From Streptomyces bambusae (lineage in GTDB: Bacteria > Actinomycetota > Actinomycetes > Streptomycetales > Streptomycetaceae): a stretch of 64,000 bases of DNA. This document shows, one piece after another, positions 8,070 to 16,656 of this stretch. The notes under the pieces were generated by a model, which saw nothing but the letters and a program-made list of their open reading frames with translations, was not told the origin of the DNA and ran no database searches. The position numbers were made by a program, and so were the translations under genes. Every line of letters begins with the position of its first letter. Within the stretch, counting starts at the first letter, position 1. Location: positions 1 to 64,000 of the forward strand of contig NZ_JAJAUZ010000034.1 of the NCBI RefSeq assembly GCF_020532645.1, given 5' to 3'.

Positions 8070-8783
8070 TCAGGCTCCCTTGAGGAGGTGGGACTTGCGG
8101 CTGGTGAACTCGGCGTTGGCCCGGTCGTAGTCGTCGGGGCGTCCGATGTCCAGCCAGTAGCCGTCGAAGTCGTAGGCGTGCGGCGGGTTTCCGGCGCGCA
8201 GCAGGTCGAGGACCAGTTCGTCGAAGCCGAGGGGGAGGCCGGGGGTGTAGCCGTCGAGGGTGGCGCGGCTGAGGCCGTAGACGCCCATGGAGACGCGGTA
8301 GTCCATGCTGGGTTTCTCGGTGAAGGCGACGACGCGGCTGTCGTCGGTGGTGAGCACGCCGAAGTCGATGTGCACCTTGCGGGAGTAGGTGGCGACGGTC
8401 AGCGGGGCGCCGGACGCGGTGTGGCGGCGCAGGACGTCGGCGTAGTCGAGGTCGGTGAGGACGTCGCCGTTCATGACCAGGAGGTCGTCGGGGAGCCGGT
8501 CGCGCAGGCCGAGGAGCGGGCCCATGGTGCCGAGCGGGCTGTCCTCGGTGGCGTAGTCGATGCTCATGCCCCACTGGGAGCCGTCGCCGACGTAGGCGCG
8601 GATGATCTCGCCGAGGTGGCCGATGGCGATGGTGCAGCGGGTGAATCCGGCCGCGGACAGCTGGCGCAGCACGATCTCCAGGATCGCGTGCTGGTCTCCG
8701 ATGGGCACCAGCGGCTTGGGGAGCGCGGTCGTGTAGGGCCGCAGTCGGACGCCCTTGCCGCCCGCCAGGATCACTGCGTACAC
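8070..8783 (-). CDS. Sugar-phosphate nucleotidyltransferase
   Basis: A 237-residue enzyme of the NTP_transferase family: N-terminal MYAVILAGGKGVRLRPYT carries the GGxGxRL nucleotide-binding loop, KPLVPIGDQ the substrate-binding lysine, and LLVMNGDVLTDLDY the metal-binding Asp. It would activate a sugar-1-phosphate to an NDP-sugar for the adjacent epimerase and dehydratase. It is shorter than RmlA and resembles stand-alone mannose-1-phosphate guanylyl- or glucose-1-phosphate thymidylyltransferase-like proteins. The GTG start has a strong AAGGAAGGAAC upstream. Confidence 0.85.
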   Translation of the reverse strand: MYAVILAGGKGVRLRPYTTALPKPLVPIGDQHAILEIVLRQLSAAGFTRCTIAIGHLGEIIRAYVGDGSQWGMSIDYATEDSPLGTMGPLLGLRDRLPDDLLVMNGDVLTDLDYADVLRRHTASGAPLTVATYSRKVHIDFGVLTTDDSRVVAFTEKPSMDYRVSMGVYGLSRATLDGYTPGLPLGFDELVLDLLRAGNPPHAYDFDGYWLDIGRPDDYDRANAEFTSRKSHLLKGA

Positions 8784-8864
8784 GGGGGTTCCTTCCTTCG
8801 TGGTGGGTTCGAGTGGCGTGGGGGGATGCCGGGGGGAGCGGTGGGGGACCGGTCGGCGCCGGGG

Positions 8865-9866
8865 TCAGATGTTGTAGATGCCGGTCTTGTAGCGGGCCAG
8901 GTTGGCCGGGTTGCGGAAGAAGTCGACGGTGCGGGCGAGGCCTTCTTCGAGGGTGTGGGCGGGGGTCCAGCCGGTCGCGGCGTGGATCCGGGTGGTGTCG
9001 GCGACCAGGCGCATGACTTCGGAGGCGGCGGGGCGGATCCGTGCGTCGTCCTCGCGGACGTCGATGGGGGTGTCCATCACCTTCCCGATCAGGGTGACCA
9101 GGTCGCCGACCGAAATCTCACTGCCGGTACCGGAGTTGAAGGTGCGGCCCACGACGGCTCCGGCGGGTGCGGTGCCGACGGCGAGGAAGGCGGCGGCGGT
9201 GTCCGCAGCGAAGGTGAAGTCGCGGGTGGGCCGCAAGTCGCCCAGGGTGATGGTGCGTTCGCCGGCGGCAACCTGGCCGATGACGGTCGGGATGACGGCG
9301 CGCATCGACTGGCGGGGGCCGTACGTGTTGAAGGGGCGCAGGGTGACGACGGGGGTGCCGAAGCTGGCGTGGTAGCTGTCGGCGAGCCGGTCGCCGCCGG
9401 CTTTGGAAGCGGCGTACGGGGACTGGGTGTTGATGGGGTGGTCCTCGCTGATGGGGACGGTCTGCGCGGTGCCGTACGTCTCGCTGGTGGAGGTGTGCAC
9501 GAGGCGGGGCGTGCCGAGGGCGCGGACGGCTTCGAGGACGTTGAGGGTGCCGGTGACGTTGGTGTCCACGTAGCTGTGCGGTGCCTGGTAGGAGTACGGG
9601 ATCGCGATGAGGGCGGCGAGGTGGTAGGCGCAGTCGGCACCGTCGAGGAGGGTGCGGACGGAGCCGGGGTCGCGGACGTCGCCGAGGACGATGTCGACCT
9701 GGTCGAGGACGTCGGGGGCGAGGGTTTCCAGCCAGCCGTAGGAGGAGAAGGAGTTGTACTGGACCATGGCGCGGACCCGGTGGCCGGTGGCGACGAGGGC
9801 TTCGGTGAGGTGCGAGCCGATGAAGCCCTCGGCGCCGGTGACGGCTGCGAGCGGGGTGGCGGTCAA
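8865..9866 (-). CDS. LegB-like NAD-dependent 4,6-dehydratase / epimerase
   Basis: A 333-residue extended SDR. It shows VTGAEGFIGSHLTEAL (cofactor binding), HLAALIAIPYSYQAP, HTSTSETYGTAQ, YAASKAGGDRLADSYH (catalytic Tyr-Lys) and RPFNTYGPRQSMRAVIPT, a combination typical of LegB-type UDP-N-acetylhexosamine 4,6-dehydratases and GDP-mannose dehydratase relatives. It probably acts on a UDP-HexNAc donor for the polymer made by this operon. It starts at TTG with GAAGGGAAC about 10 nt upstream and is separated from the membrane-protein gene by 48 nt. Confidence 0.87.
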   Translation of the reverse strand: MTATPLAAVTGAEGFIGSHLTEALVATGHRVRAMVQYNSFSSYGWLETLAPDVLDQVDIVLGDVRDPGSVRTLLDGADCAYHLAALIAIPYSYQAPHSYVDTNVTGTLNVLEAVRALGTPRLVHTSTSETYGTAQTVPISEDHPINTQSPYAASKAGGDRLADSYHASFGTPVVTLRPFNTYGPRQSMRAVIPTVIGQVAAGERTITLGDLRPTRDFTFAADTAAAFLAVGTAPAGAVVGRTFNSGTGSEISVGDLVTLIGKVMDTPIDVREDDARIRPAASEVMRLVADTTRIHAATGWTPAHTLEEGLARTVDFFRNPANLARYKTGIYNI

Positions 9867-9914
9867 CGGAGTGTGTTCCCTTCGGTGGGCGGTGCGGGTG
9901 CGGACGTGAGCGGT

Positions 9915-11336
9915 TCAGGCGTGCAGGGCGGGCCGGCCGAGGAGCCGCAGGGCGCAGCCGGCCAGGCAGAGTGCGGCGGCGGCGTGGAACACCGGCAGCC
10001 AGTGCGGCCCGGGTGGCAGGCCGAGGAGGTCGACGGCGGCCGCCGCGGCCGCGGTGGTGAGGCAGATGAGGGCCGGCGGCCAGGCCGCGCCGAAGGCCTG
10101 GAGCAGCAGGGCGGTCCACAGGATGGCGGCGAGCAGCGGCAGGGCCGTCCAGGAGGCGGATCCGGTGAGCCGGGCCGCGGGGACGAGGGGTGCCGTGTAG
10201 GCGAGGAGGCACAGGCCGAGGACGCCGGCGGAGCGCAGCAGGAAGCCGGCGGGGGTGGCGCTGCGGCCGAGTGCGGCGAGTGCCAGGCCGCGGAAGCGGT
10301 AGAGCAGCCATTCGGCGGGGCCCATGCTGAGGGTGAGCACGATGACGGCGTACGGTTCGTGCCGGCCCTCGACGAAGACGAGCACCGCCGCGGCCAGCCC
10401 GAACAGCCCGTACGGCAGCGAGTCGAGCAGGGCGGGCCGGCCGCCCTGGCCCGGCGTACCGGACGCGTCGGCGAGTCCGGCGTGCAGGGCGTGTCCGGCG
10501 GTGGCGGCGACGGCGGCCAGGGCGAGGCCGCAGGCGGCGGTGCGCAGCAGGGGGCCGGGTTCCCACCAGGGCAGGACGGCGGCTCCGGCACACAGCGGGC
10601 CGAGGGCGGCGAGCAGGGTCCGTTCGCGGCCGAGGACGAGCAGGACGCCGGCGGCGGCGAGGTAGAGGGACTGGGCGGCGGCCGCCCAGGTGACCGGGCC
10701 GGCGCCGGCGGGTACCGCGGCCGCGCCGGTGGCCAGGGCCGCGCCGAGCGGGGCGCCGTACAGAAGGGTGCGGGCGGCTTCGCGGCGGCCGGCGGCCATC
10801 CGCAGGTAGGCGCGGTGGCCGAGGGCCTGGCCCCAGGCCCAGGAGACGATGCCGCCGACGACCAGGGGGGCGGCGTCGCGGCCGGGGTTCCACAGCGGGG
10901 CGGTGAGGAGGTAGGCGAGGGCGGGCAGCGCGAACAGCACGCCGCGCAGCAGGCAGCGGACGGTGTCGGGGCGCCACGGGTCGGGGGTGGCGGGCGGTTC
11001 GGGGAAGGTGCGCGGCACCTGGGCGTAGAGGGCGGCGGCCAGGGAGAAGATGTCGGGGTGCCCGTAGCGGCTGCGGATGGTGTCGGCGGACAGGCCGTCG
11101 GCTTCCAGCAGGGCGGCGACCTCGTACGGGTGGACGGCGGGGCCGACGCGGTCGGCGAGTTCGGCGGCGAGGCGGCTGACGGCGGCCCGGTCGGGGCCGT
11201 GTCCGGGCAGCCGCAGGGTGAGGGTGGCGGCGTCGGCGAGGTGGCGGCGCGGGGTGCGGGCGGGCGGTACGGCCAGCCGGAGCGACAGGGTGTCGGGCCC
11301 GCTGCCGCGGGGTTCGAGGTCCATCGGGCCGCTCAT
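9915..11336 (-). CDS. Multi-pass membrane protein of the polysaccharide operon (PelG-like?)
   Basis: A 473-residue protein with a soluble N-terminal ~130 residues (including AAELADRVGPAVHPYEVAAL) followed by about 12 hydrophobic segments to the C terminus. The segment beginning LLDSLPYGLFGLAAAVLVF resembles the second half of PelG/MOP-type transporters, and Pel loci always pair PelF with PelG; on that basis I infer that this protein conducts or flips the nascent polymer. The similarity is weak and the call rests mainly on context. ATG at 11336 overlaps the pelF-like stop (ATGA), so the two are coupled. Confidence 0.6.
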   Translation of the reverse strand: MSGPMDLEPRGSGPDTLSLRLAVPPARTPRRHLADAATLTLRLPGHGPDRAAVSRLAAELADRVGPAVHPYEVAALLEADGLSADTIRSRYGHPDIFSLAAALYAQVPRTFPEPPATPDPWRPDTVRCLLRGVLFALPALAYLLTAPLWNPGRDAAPLVVGGIVSWAWGQALGHRAYLRMAAGRREAARTLLYGAPLGAALATGAAAVPAGAGPVTWAAAAQSLYLAAAGVLLVLGRERTLLAALGPLCAGAAVLPWWEPGPLLRTAACGLALAAVAATAGHALHAGLADASGTPGQGGRPALLDSLPYGLFGLAAAVLVFVEGRHEPYAVIVLTLSMGPAEWLLYRFRGLALAALGRSATPAGFLLRSAGVLGLCLLAYTAPLVPAARLTGSASWTALPLLAAILWTALLLQAFGAAWPPALICLTTAAAAAAVDLLGLPPGPHWLPVFHAAAALCLAGCALRLLGRPALHA

Positions 11337-12895
11337 CCGGCGAGGCTCCCGGTGACGGAGACGGTGGGGCCGACGGGGGTGGGGCCGACGGGGGTGGGGC
11401 CGACGGGAGCGGGCCCCGCCGGTACGAGCTCCTTGGCTCCCGTGAACGGCTTTACATCTGAGGCGAGTTCGAGGTAGATCGCACGGAAGGTGTCGATCGT
11501 CTGCCGGAGGGTGAACTGTTCGATCACGCGCAGCCGGGCGGCCTCGCCCATCGCGGCGCGTCTCGGGGCGTCGCCGAGGAGTTCCAGGGCGGCCGCGGCC
11601 ATGGCCGACGGGTCCCGCGGCGGGACCACCAGACCGGCTTCGCCGACGGCTTCGCGTACGCCGCCGACGTCGGTGGACACGGTGGCGCGGCCGCAGGACA
11701 TGGCCTCGATGAGGGTGAAGGGGAAGCCTTCGCTGATGCTGGAGAGCATCACGACGTTCCCCGCCGCGTAGGCGTCCTTGATGTCGTCGACGCGGCCTTC
11801 GAAGGTGACGGCGTCGGCGTGCCCGAGTTCTGCGGCGAGCGCCTCGCACCGCTCGCGGTAGGCCTCGCCGCCGCGCGGGGTGCCGCCGAAGAGCCGTAAC
11901 CGGGCGTCCGGCAGCTGTCTTCTGACCAGGTCGAAGGCGCGGATGAGGGTTTCCAGGTCCTTGATGGGGTCGACGCGGCCGGCCCAGCTGAGGGTGGGCG
12001 CGGCGGGTTCCGGGCCGGCCGGCGGGAAGGCGGCGGGGTCGACGCCGTTGTAGACGGTGCGGATGGCGTCGGGGTCGGCGCCGCCCTGTTCTTCCCAGAG
12101 CCGGTTGTAGCGGTTGCCGGGGGTGATCAGCGCGGCCCGCCGGTAGCTCTCCTCGGCGAGCAGCCGGAAGAACCCGAGGACGACGGCCCTGACGGGCCAG
12201 CGGTACGGGGCAGTGCGGTAGCCGAGGTAGCGTTCGCGCAGGTAGACGCCGTGTTCGGTGAGCAGGAGCGGGACGTCGTGCCGGTGCAGTCCGGCGAGTC
12301 CGGGCAGGACGGCGACGCCGCCGCTGACGGCGTGGGCGACGCCGTGCCGGGGCGGTTCGGCGGCGAGGGGCCGCAGCGCGTGTTCGAGCAGGGAGGTCGC
12401 GGTGAGCGCGTCGCGCAGGGTCGGGCGGGATTCCCGTACGGCGAGCCCGGGGCGGTTCCAGGCAGCGGCCAGGATGGCGATGGCCCGGTCGCCGCGGAGG
12501 AACGCGCTGAGCGTGCCGTCGGCGGCCGCGTGCGCCATGGCGTAGAGGGCGGGCGGGAAGCCGGCCTCGGCGGTGGGGTCGACCAGGGCGGTCAGGAACC
12601 GCTCGTAGGCTGCGGACAGCCGGCGCAGCGCGCGGCCGCGCGGGGCGCGGCCCTCCGGCGGTGTCCCCCACATGGGGACCGACATGACGTTCCCGACGTG
12701 CGGTGGCAGGTCCCAGGCCAGGGCTTCGCGACCGGTCCCGGTGACGGCGATGACGTCGAAGTCGAGGTCGGGCATGCCCTGGACCAGCTGGTCGCACCAG
12801 ACGCTGACTCCGCCGTGGCTGTGGGGGTACGTGCCTTCGGTGAGCAGGGTGACGCGCGCCGCGCCAGGGCGGCGCGCGCGGTGCTGAACGTGCAT
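11333..12895 (-). CDS. pelF: PelF-like GT4 glycosyltransferase
   Basis: A 520-residue cytoplasmic glycosyltransferase. The N-terminal motif TLLTEGTYPHSHGGVSVWCD, the middle LTEHGVYLRER and YNRLWEEQG, and the C-terminal GT-B donor site (LSWAGRVDPIKDLETLIRAF, SSISEGFPFTLIEAM) are characteristic of PelF, the Pel synthase that uses UDP-GalNAc. Codon 333 (11899-11897) is TTA, so translation probably depends on the bldA leucyl-tRNA. The C terminus carries a VGPTP repeat not expected in the family. ATG at 12895 has GGAG upstream. It follows the deacetylase gene by 94 nt. Confidence 0.88.
   Translation of the reverse strand: MHVQHRARRPGAARVTLLTEGTYPHSHGGVSVWCDQLVQGMPDLDFDVIAVTGTGREALAWDLPPHVGNVMSVPMWGTPPEGRAPRGRALRRLSAAYERFLTALVDPTAEAGFPPALYAMAHAAADGTLSAFLRGDRAIAILAAAWNRPGLAVRESRPTLRDALTATSLLEHALRPLAAEPPRHGVAHAVSGGVAVLPGLAGLHRHDVPLLLTEHGVYLRERYLGYRTAPYRWPVRAVVLGFFRLLAEESYRRAALITPGNRYNRLWEEQGGADPDAIRTVYNGVDPAAFPPAGPEPAAPTLSWAGRVDPIKDLETLIRAFDLVRRQLPDARLRLFGGTPRGGEAYRERCEALAAELGHADAVTFEGRVDDIKDAYAAGNVVMLSSISEGFPFTLIEAMSCGRATVSTDVGGVREAVGEAGLVVPPRDPSAMAAAALELLGDAPRRAAMGEAARLRVIEQFTLRQTIDTFRAIYLELASDVKPFTGAKELVPAGPAPVGPTPVGPTPVGPTVSVTGSLAG
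11363..11407. repeat. Three 15-bp tandem repeats at the pelF-like 3' end
   Basis: Three perfect copies of GGTGGGGCCGACGGG encode a VGPTP repeat near the C terminus of the glycosyltransferase. The array is in frame, so copy-number changes would not break the gene. Confidence 0.7.
11897..11899 (-). promoter_or_regulatory. TTA leucine codon (bldA-dependent) in the pelF-like gene
   Basis: On the minus strand the codons read CGG TTA CGG CTC TTC within DARLRLFGG. The position is in frame (codon 333 from ATG 12895). TTA is read only by the bldA tRNA in Streptomyces, which links expression to development. Confidence 0.8.
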
Positions 12896-12989
12896 GGGTG
12901 TGCTCCGCGGCGGTGGGAGGTGTGGGTGGTCCTGCGTGGTCCGGGCGCCCCGGCCGCGCGCGGCGGCGGTGGGGCACCCGGACGTGCGG

Positions 12990-15134
12990 TCAGCGCGGAC
13001 CGGCGGCGGTGCGGGTGTCGCGTACGGCCGCGGGGACCCGGGTGCGGGGCGCGGGGGCGGGCACCCGGGCGGGGTGCGCCGCGGTGTTCGCCGCGGCCGG
13101 TGCGGTGGTGTTCGCCGGGAGCGTGTAGGTGAGCGGGGCGCCGGTGGAGGTGGTCCAGCCGGAGGTGCGGCCCGCGTAGGAGGTGCCGAAGGCGGCGTCG
13201 TCGAGCCGGGTGCCGTCGGGCAGGGTGGCGGGGACGGCGAGGCCGGCGGGGGCCTGGACGGTGACGGTGTCACCGGTGCGGTGGGCGGTGACCTGGCCGG
13301 CGGCGAGGGCCGCGGTCCAGGCGGCGCGGCGGCCGAGTTCAGTGCCGATGTCCTTCATCCGCAGGTTGACCAGGGGGGTGTTGGCGGCGAAGAGGGCGTC
13401 GTAGCCGTCGAGGACGCCGTCGAGGACCGGGTAGGCGATGCGTTCCTCGGCCAGGTTCGACTGGTGGATGAAGTGCGGTTTCGGGTCGCCGGTGAGGACG
13501 TGGCCGAGGGCGGTGCGGATCTCCTGGGGCACGATGTGGGTGGCGTACCCGGTCGCGGTGTCCAGGGGTGCGGGCAGGCAGGTGGTGGTGTCCGGGTGGT
13601 CCTCGCAGATGCCGCTGCCGCCTTGGGCGCGGCTGGTGTAGATCCAGTTGTATTCGTCGGTCTGTTCGACGGCCCGGGCGGCGTTGAAGAACACGTTCAC
13701 GGGGTGCCGGGCGACGGTGGCGGCGGGGCCGACGAGGCGCTGTTCGGGGGCGCGGGAGTTGTCGGCGGCGAGCCACTTGATGCCGTTGTCGGCGAGGGCG
13801 AGGGCGAGGTTGGGGTTGTCCTGGGGCTGCTGCGGCAGGATGGCCATGCCGGAGTGCTCGCCGGTGACCAACTCGTCGTTGTGGAGCGGGAGTCCGGAGG
13901 TCTGGCCCCAGACGCGGTTGAGGGCGATCTCGTCGCTGATGGCGTTGCGGCTGACCCAGCGGGTGGCGCCGCCGGGGGTGGTGGCGCATTTCCAGGGGAC
14001 GACGCTGACGTCCTGCTCGCAGCCCAGGTAGGCGTGCGTGTAGGTGTGGTTGACCCAGCGGAACTCGCTGCGGCGGGCGAGCAGCCGGTCGGCGAGCGCG
14101 TCGGTGCCGTTGTTGTCCTCGCGCTGGTCGAGGCTGCCGGCGCCGTTGTAGACCATGTCGAGGGTGAAGCCCTTGCGCTGCTGCCAGTCGGCGGCGTGGT
14201 CGGCGTCGGCGGCGGACATGCGGATGGGGTCGGGGGTGCCGGCGCCGCCCGCGCAGTCGACGTCGCCAGGGGTGCAGTTGAGGACGGTGTCCCAGCGGTC
14301 GTCGGCGGCGAAGACGTCGTCGACGTGGACGGCGAAGTGGTTGCGGGAGGCGCCGAGCCGGACGCCGCCGGTCATCCAGTCGACGATGCCGCGGGCGAGC
14401 AGCCGGAACTGCTGCTGGTACTGGTTGTAGACGAAGGTGACGACGAGTTCGCGGCGGCCGTCGTGGCGGTATTCGCCGACGAGCGAGCCGCGTCTGGAGC
14501 TGCCGGGGATCGGGGCGTCGACGTACGTGGTGAAGTCGGCGCCGGGGGCGGGCTGGGCGAGGTAGGCGTAGCTCTCCGCCACGGAGGGCGAGACGTCGTC
14601 GAAGGGCACGGTGCCGTCGAGGTAGCCGAAGGGGCCGTTGCGGCCGGCGGTGGTGGTCGCGGCGCGGACGCCGTCGAGGCTGCCGGCGTAGCCGCCGGGG
14701 ACGAAGTACTGCAGGCCGACCTGGGGCCGGGCGTACGTGTACGCGTCGACCTGCGGGATCCCGTAGGTCTGCTCGTAGCCGATCAGGGCGCTCATCTCGG
14801 CGGAGCCGGCTCCGAACGGGTTGTCGTTGGGCAGGACGACGGCCTGGTACCTGGCGCGGGGCGTGGTGTCCGGACCGGAGCCGGTGCCGGTCAGGAAGGC
14901 GGAGTCGACGGTGGGGCGGTCGGTGCGGTTGAGGTCGATCTTCGTGTACGGGGTTCCGGCCGCGGCGAGTTCCGCCGCGATGGCCTCGGTGGCCGGGCCG
15001 CCGTCGGTGACGACGAGCACCTTCAGGTCGATGCGGGGCGTGGTGGTCTCGGCGTGGGCAGCGCCGGTCGGCAGGCCCAAGGCGGCAATGAGCGCGCCCA
15101 CCGTCAGGGCGGTGGTGCGTACGGTCCGCTTCAT
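12990..15134 (-). CDS. Secreted Agd3-like polysaccharide deacetylase (CE18 type)
   Basis: A 714-residue protein with a signal peptide (MKRTVRTTALTVGALIAALG.., cleavage after AHA near residue 28). Across its length it resembles Agd3, the Aspergillus deacetylase that removes acetyl groups from galactosaminogalactan: an N-terminal flavodoxin-like part (LKVLVVTDGGPATEAI, YQAVVLPNDNPFG), then a NodB-like catalytic part with HFAVHVDDVF (metal-binding Asp pair) and FRWVNHTYTHAYLG (H-x3-H metal ligands). A Thr/Ala/Pro-rich tail follows. It is the first gene of the operon, with AGGGGACTT before ATG 15134, and would convert an extracellular N-acetylgalactosamine polymer to a cationic, adhesive form. 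Confidence 0.8.
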   Translation of the reverse strand: MKRTVRTTALTVGALIAALGLPTGAAHAETTTPRIDLKVLVVTDGGPATEAIAAELAAAGTPYTKIDLNRTDRPTVDSAFLTGTGSGPDTTPRARYQAVVLPNDNPFGAGSAEMSALIGYEQTYGIPQVDAYTYARPQVGLQYFVPGGYAGSLDGVRAATTTAGRNGPFGYLDGTVPFDDVSPSVAESYAYLAQPAPGADFTTYVDAPIPGSSRRGSLVGEYRHDGRRELVVTFVYNQYQQQFRLLARGIVDWMTGGVRLGASRNHFAVHVDDVFAADDRWDTVLNCTPGDVDCAGGAGTPDPIRMSAADADHAADWQQRKGFTLDMVYNGAGSLDQREDNNGTDALADRLLARRSEFRWVNHTYTHAYLGCEQDVSVVPWKCATTPGGATRWVSRNAISDEIALNRVWGQTSGLPLHNDELVTGEHSGMAILPQQPQDNPNLALALADNGIKWLAADNSRAPEQRLVGPAATVARHPVNVFFNAARAVEQTDEYNWIYTSRAQGGSGICEDHPDTTTCLPAPLDTATGYATHIVPQEIRTALGHVLTGDPKPHFIHQSNLAEERIAYPVLDGVLDGYDALFAANTPLVNLRMKDIGTELGRRAAWTAALAAGQVTAHRTGDTVTVQAPAGLAVPATLPDGTRLDDAAFGTSYAGRTSGWTTSTGAPLTYTLPANTTAPAAANTAAHPARVPAPAPRTRVPAAVRDTRTAAGPR

Positions 15135-15565
15135 GCGGTGAAGTCCCCTCCCAGGCAGGGGTGAGTGCGGCTCACATGGAGCGGACGCACCCCCTTGCGC
15201 GACGCCGGCGCCCCCTCAGAAGCCAGTCGTCGACGCATCCGTCGCGTCACATGGTGATGGCTGTGTGTAGCTTCTGTGGTGATGCCGGGAAAACCGGCGG
15301 AAAACCGCAGGCGCCCAACTAGTTGTCACTTCAAGCGAGTTGGTGCCGATTTCCCGGGTTTCGCCGGTGCCCCGGACCGCGCACCGGGGGGCGTGTGCGC
15401 TGGTCCGGGGCGGGTGCCGGACACCGGCGGACCCGGGGGTCCACCGGCGCGGCGGCGAGTGGTCCAGACCATCCCGGAGTTGTCGGCTCCGGCGATTTCA
15501 GGCCAGGTCCGGATCCGGGCGGCGGCGAGCGGGCGCGTCGGGTCGCACCGGGCGCGTCAGGCGCG
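15135..15565. other. Intergenic leader of the polysaccharide operon
   Basis: About 430 bp between the start of the deacetylase gene and the 3' end of the next minus-strand gene. It must contain the operon promoter, but no clear -35/-10 pair or operator stood out. A short AACTAGTT palindrome is present near 15316. No coding potential was seen. Confidence 0.35.
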
Positions 15566-16090
15566 TCAGGCGCAGAGGACGCGCGTCTCCGGGGTGTAGA
15601 CCGGACCGGCACTGGTGCTGCTGCTGTCGCTGAACTCGGCGTAGTAGTACGAGTAGAAGCCGATGTTGCCGTTGCAGCCGGAGTCGGCGGCGATCTGGAG
15701 CGTCAGGGTGACGGTGCGGCTCTGCCCGGGCGGGATGGTGGCGCCGTAGTTCTGGCCGAGGTTGGCGGGACCGGTGCCGGCGCAGGGCGTGCTGCCGGAG
15801 GCGGTGGCGAGGGTACAGCTGCTGAAGCTGTACTTCAGGTCGGGGCGCTGGGTGGTGAGCCAGGTCGGGTCGATCGTCTGGTAGACGAACCAGACGTCGT
15901 ACGTCTTGTTGTTGGTGAGCGTCATGGACAGCTCCACCGAGCCACCGGGGGTGGTGGTGGCCTGGCTCGTACTGAACGTCAGCGGCGCGGGGGCGGGGTC
16001 GGCACTCGCGGCCGGCGCGAGGCCGAACAGCGCGAGGACGACGGCGAGTACGGCGGCGAGTCCGAGGCGACGGTTCAGAAGTGATCGCAT
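15566..16090 (-). CDS. Secreted hypothetical protein (174 aa)
   Basis: A signal peptide is clear: MRSLLNRRLGLAAVLAVVLA, with an ASA cleavage site before DPAPAP (about residue 31). The mature ~143 residues look like a beta-sandwich: TTTPGGSVELSMTLTNNKTY and ATIPPGQSRTVTLTLQIA are typical of Ig-like or BACON-like extracellular domains. Four cysteines probably form two disulfides. No family is recognised. It sits upstream of the exopolysaccharide operon on the same strand, 431 bp away, so co-transcription is doubtful. Confidence 0.75.
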   Translation of the reverse strand: MRSLLNRRLGLAAVLAVVLALFGLAPAASADPAPAPLTFSTSQATTTPGGSVELSMTLTNNKTYDVWFVYQTIDPTWLTTQRPDLKYSFSSCTLATASGSTPCAGTGPANLGQNYGATIPPGQSRTVTLTLQIAADSGCNGNIGFYSYYYAEFSDSSSTSAGPVYTPETRVLCA

Positions 16091-16344
16091 GCCGCCGGAC
16101 GCTAGACGGCCGCGGGAACCTCCGTCTGCCCCTCCGGAATGCAGTCGGCCGGAAGTGTTCGTACCGTGAAGATCCCGTGCGCAATCGATGGATCAAGATC
16201 ACACCGCGTATACAACCACGGCACACAACGTATCGGACGCCTCCCCTCCGCCCACCCCCCTTCGCACGAACGCCCGACCATCCCGAACCCCTTTGGCGCA
16301 CATGCAGTGGGCACATGAACCTCCCGGGGCCGCGGCGTCGCCGT

Positions 16345-16656
16345 CTACCGCACGGTCCACACCGGAGCGGGGCGCGGCGGCAGGGCCCGGCGGGTCTGAT
16401 GGAGGAGGAGCGCGGCACCCGCGGCGGCGGTGGCCGCGAAGGAGAGCAGGGCGGCGGCCGGCCACCAGTGGTTCCCCGTGGTCAGGACGGCCGCCCAGGC
16501 CACCGAGGTGGCCGCCGCGACGACGGGGAGCAGGACACAGCGGACCCACAGCGGGAGCCGGGTGCTGAGCGCGACGAAGGCGAGGCCCAGGAGCGCCCCG
16601 GGCACCGCGGTCACGACCAGACTCAGGACGGCAAAGAAGAGCAGAGCGAAGATCAT
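16345..16656 (-). CDS. Small integral membrane protein (103 aa)
   Basis: Three hydrophobic segments are visible: MIFALLFFAVLSLVVTAVPG, then VALSTRLPLWVRCVLLPVVA, and PAAALLSFAATAAAGAALLL, followed by a short basic tail. No family is recognised. It is divergent from the lanthipeptide synthetase gene, with about 450 bp between the two starts. A role in the neighbouring clusters cannot be shown. Confidence 0.6.
   Translation of the reverse strand: MIFALLFFAVLSLVVTAVPGALLGLAFVALSTRLPLWVRCVLLPVVAAATSVAWAAVLTTGNHWWPAAALLSFAATAAAGAALLLHQTRRALPPRPAPVWTVR

Noticed and set aside
8037..11477. Plus-strand open frame of about 1150 codons antisense to the polysaccharide operon
   Set aside because: Gly/Val/Asp/Glu-rich shadow of minus-strand enzymes with intact catalytic motifs.
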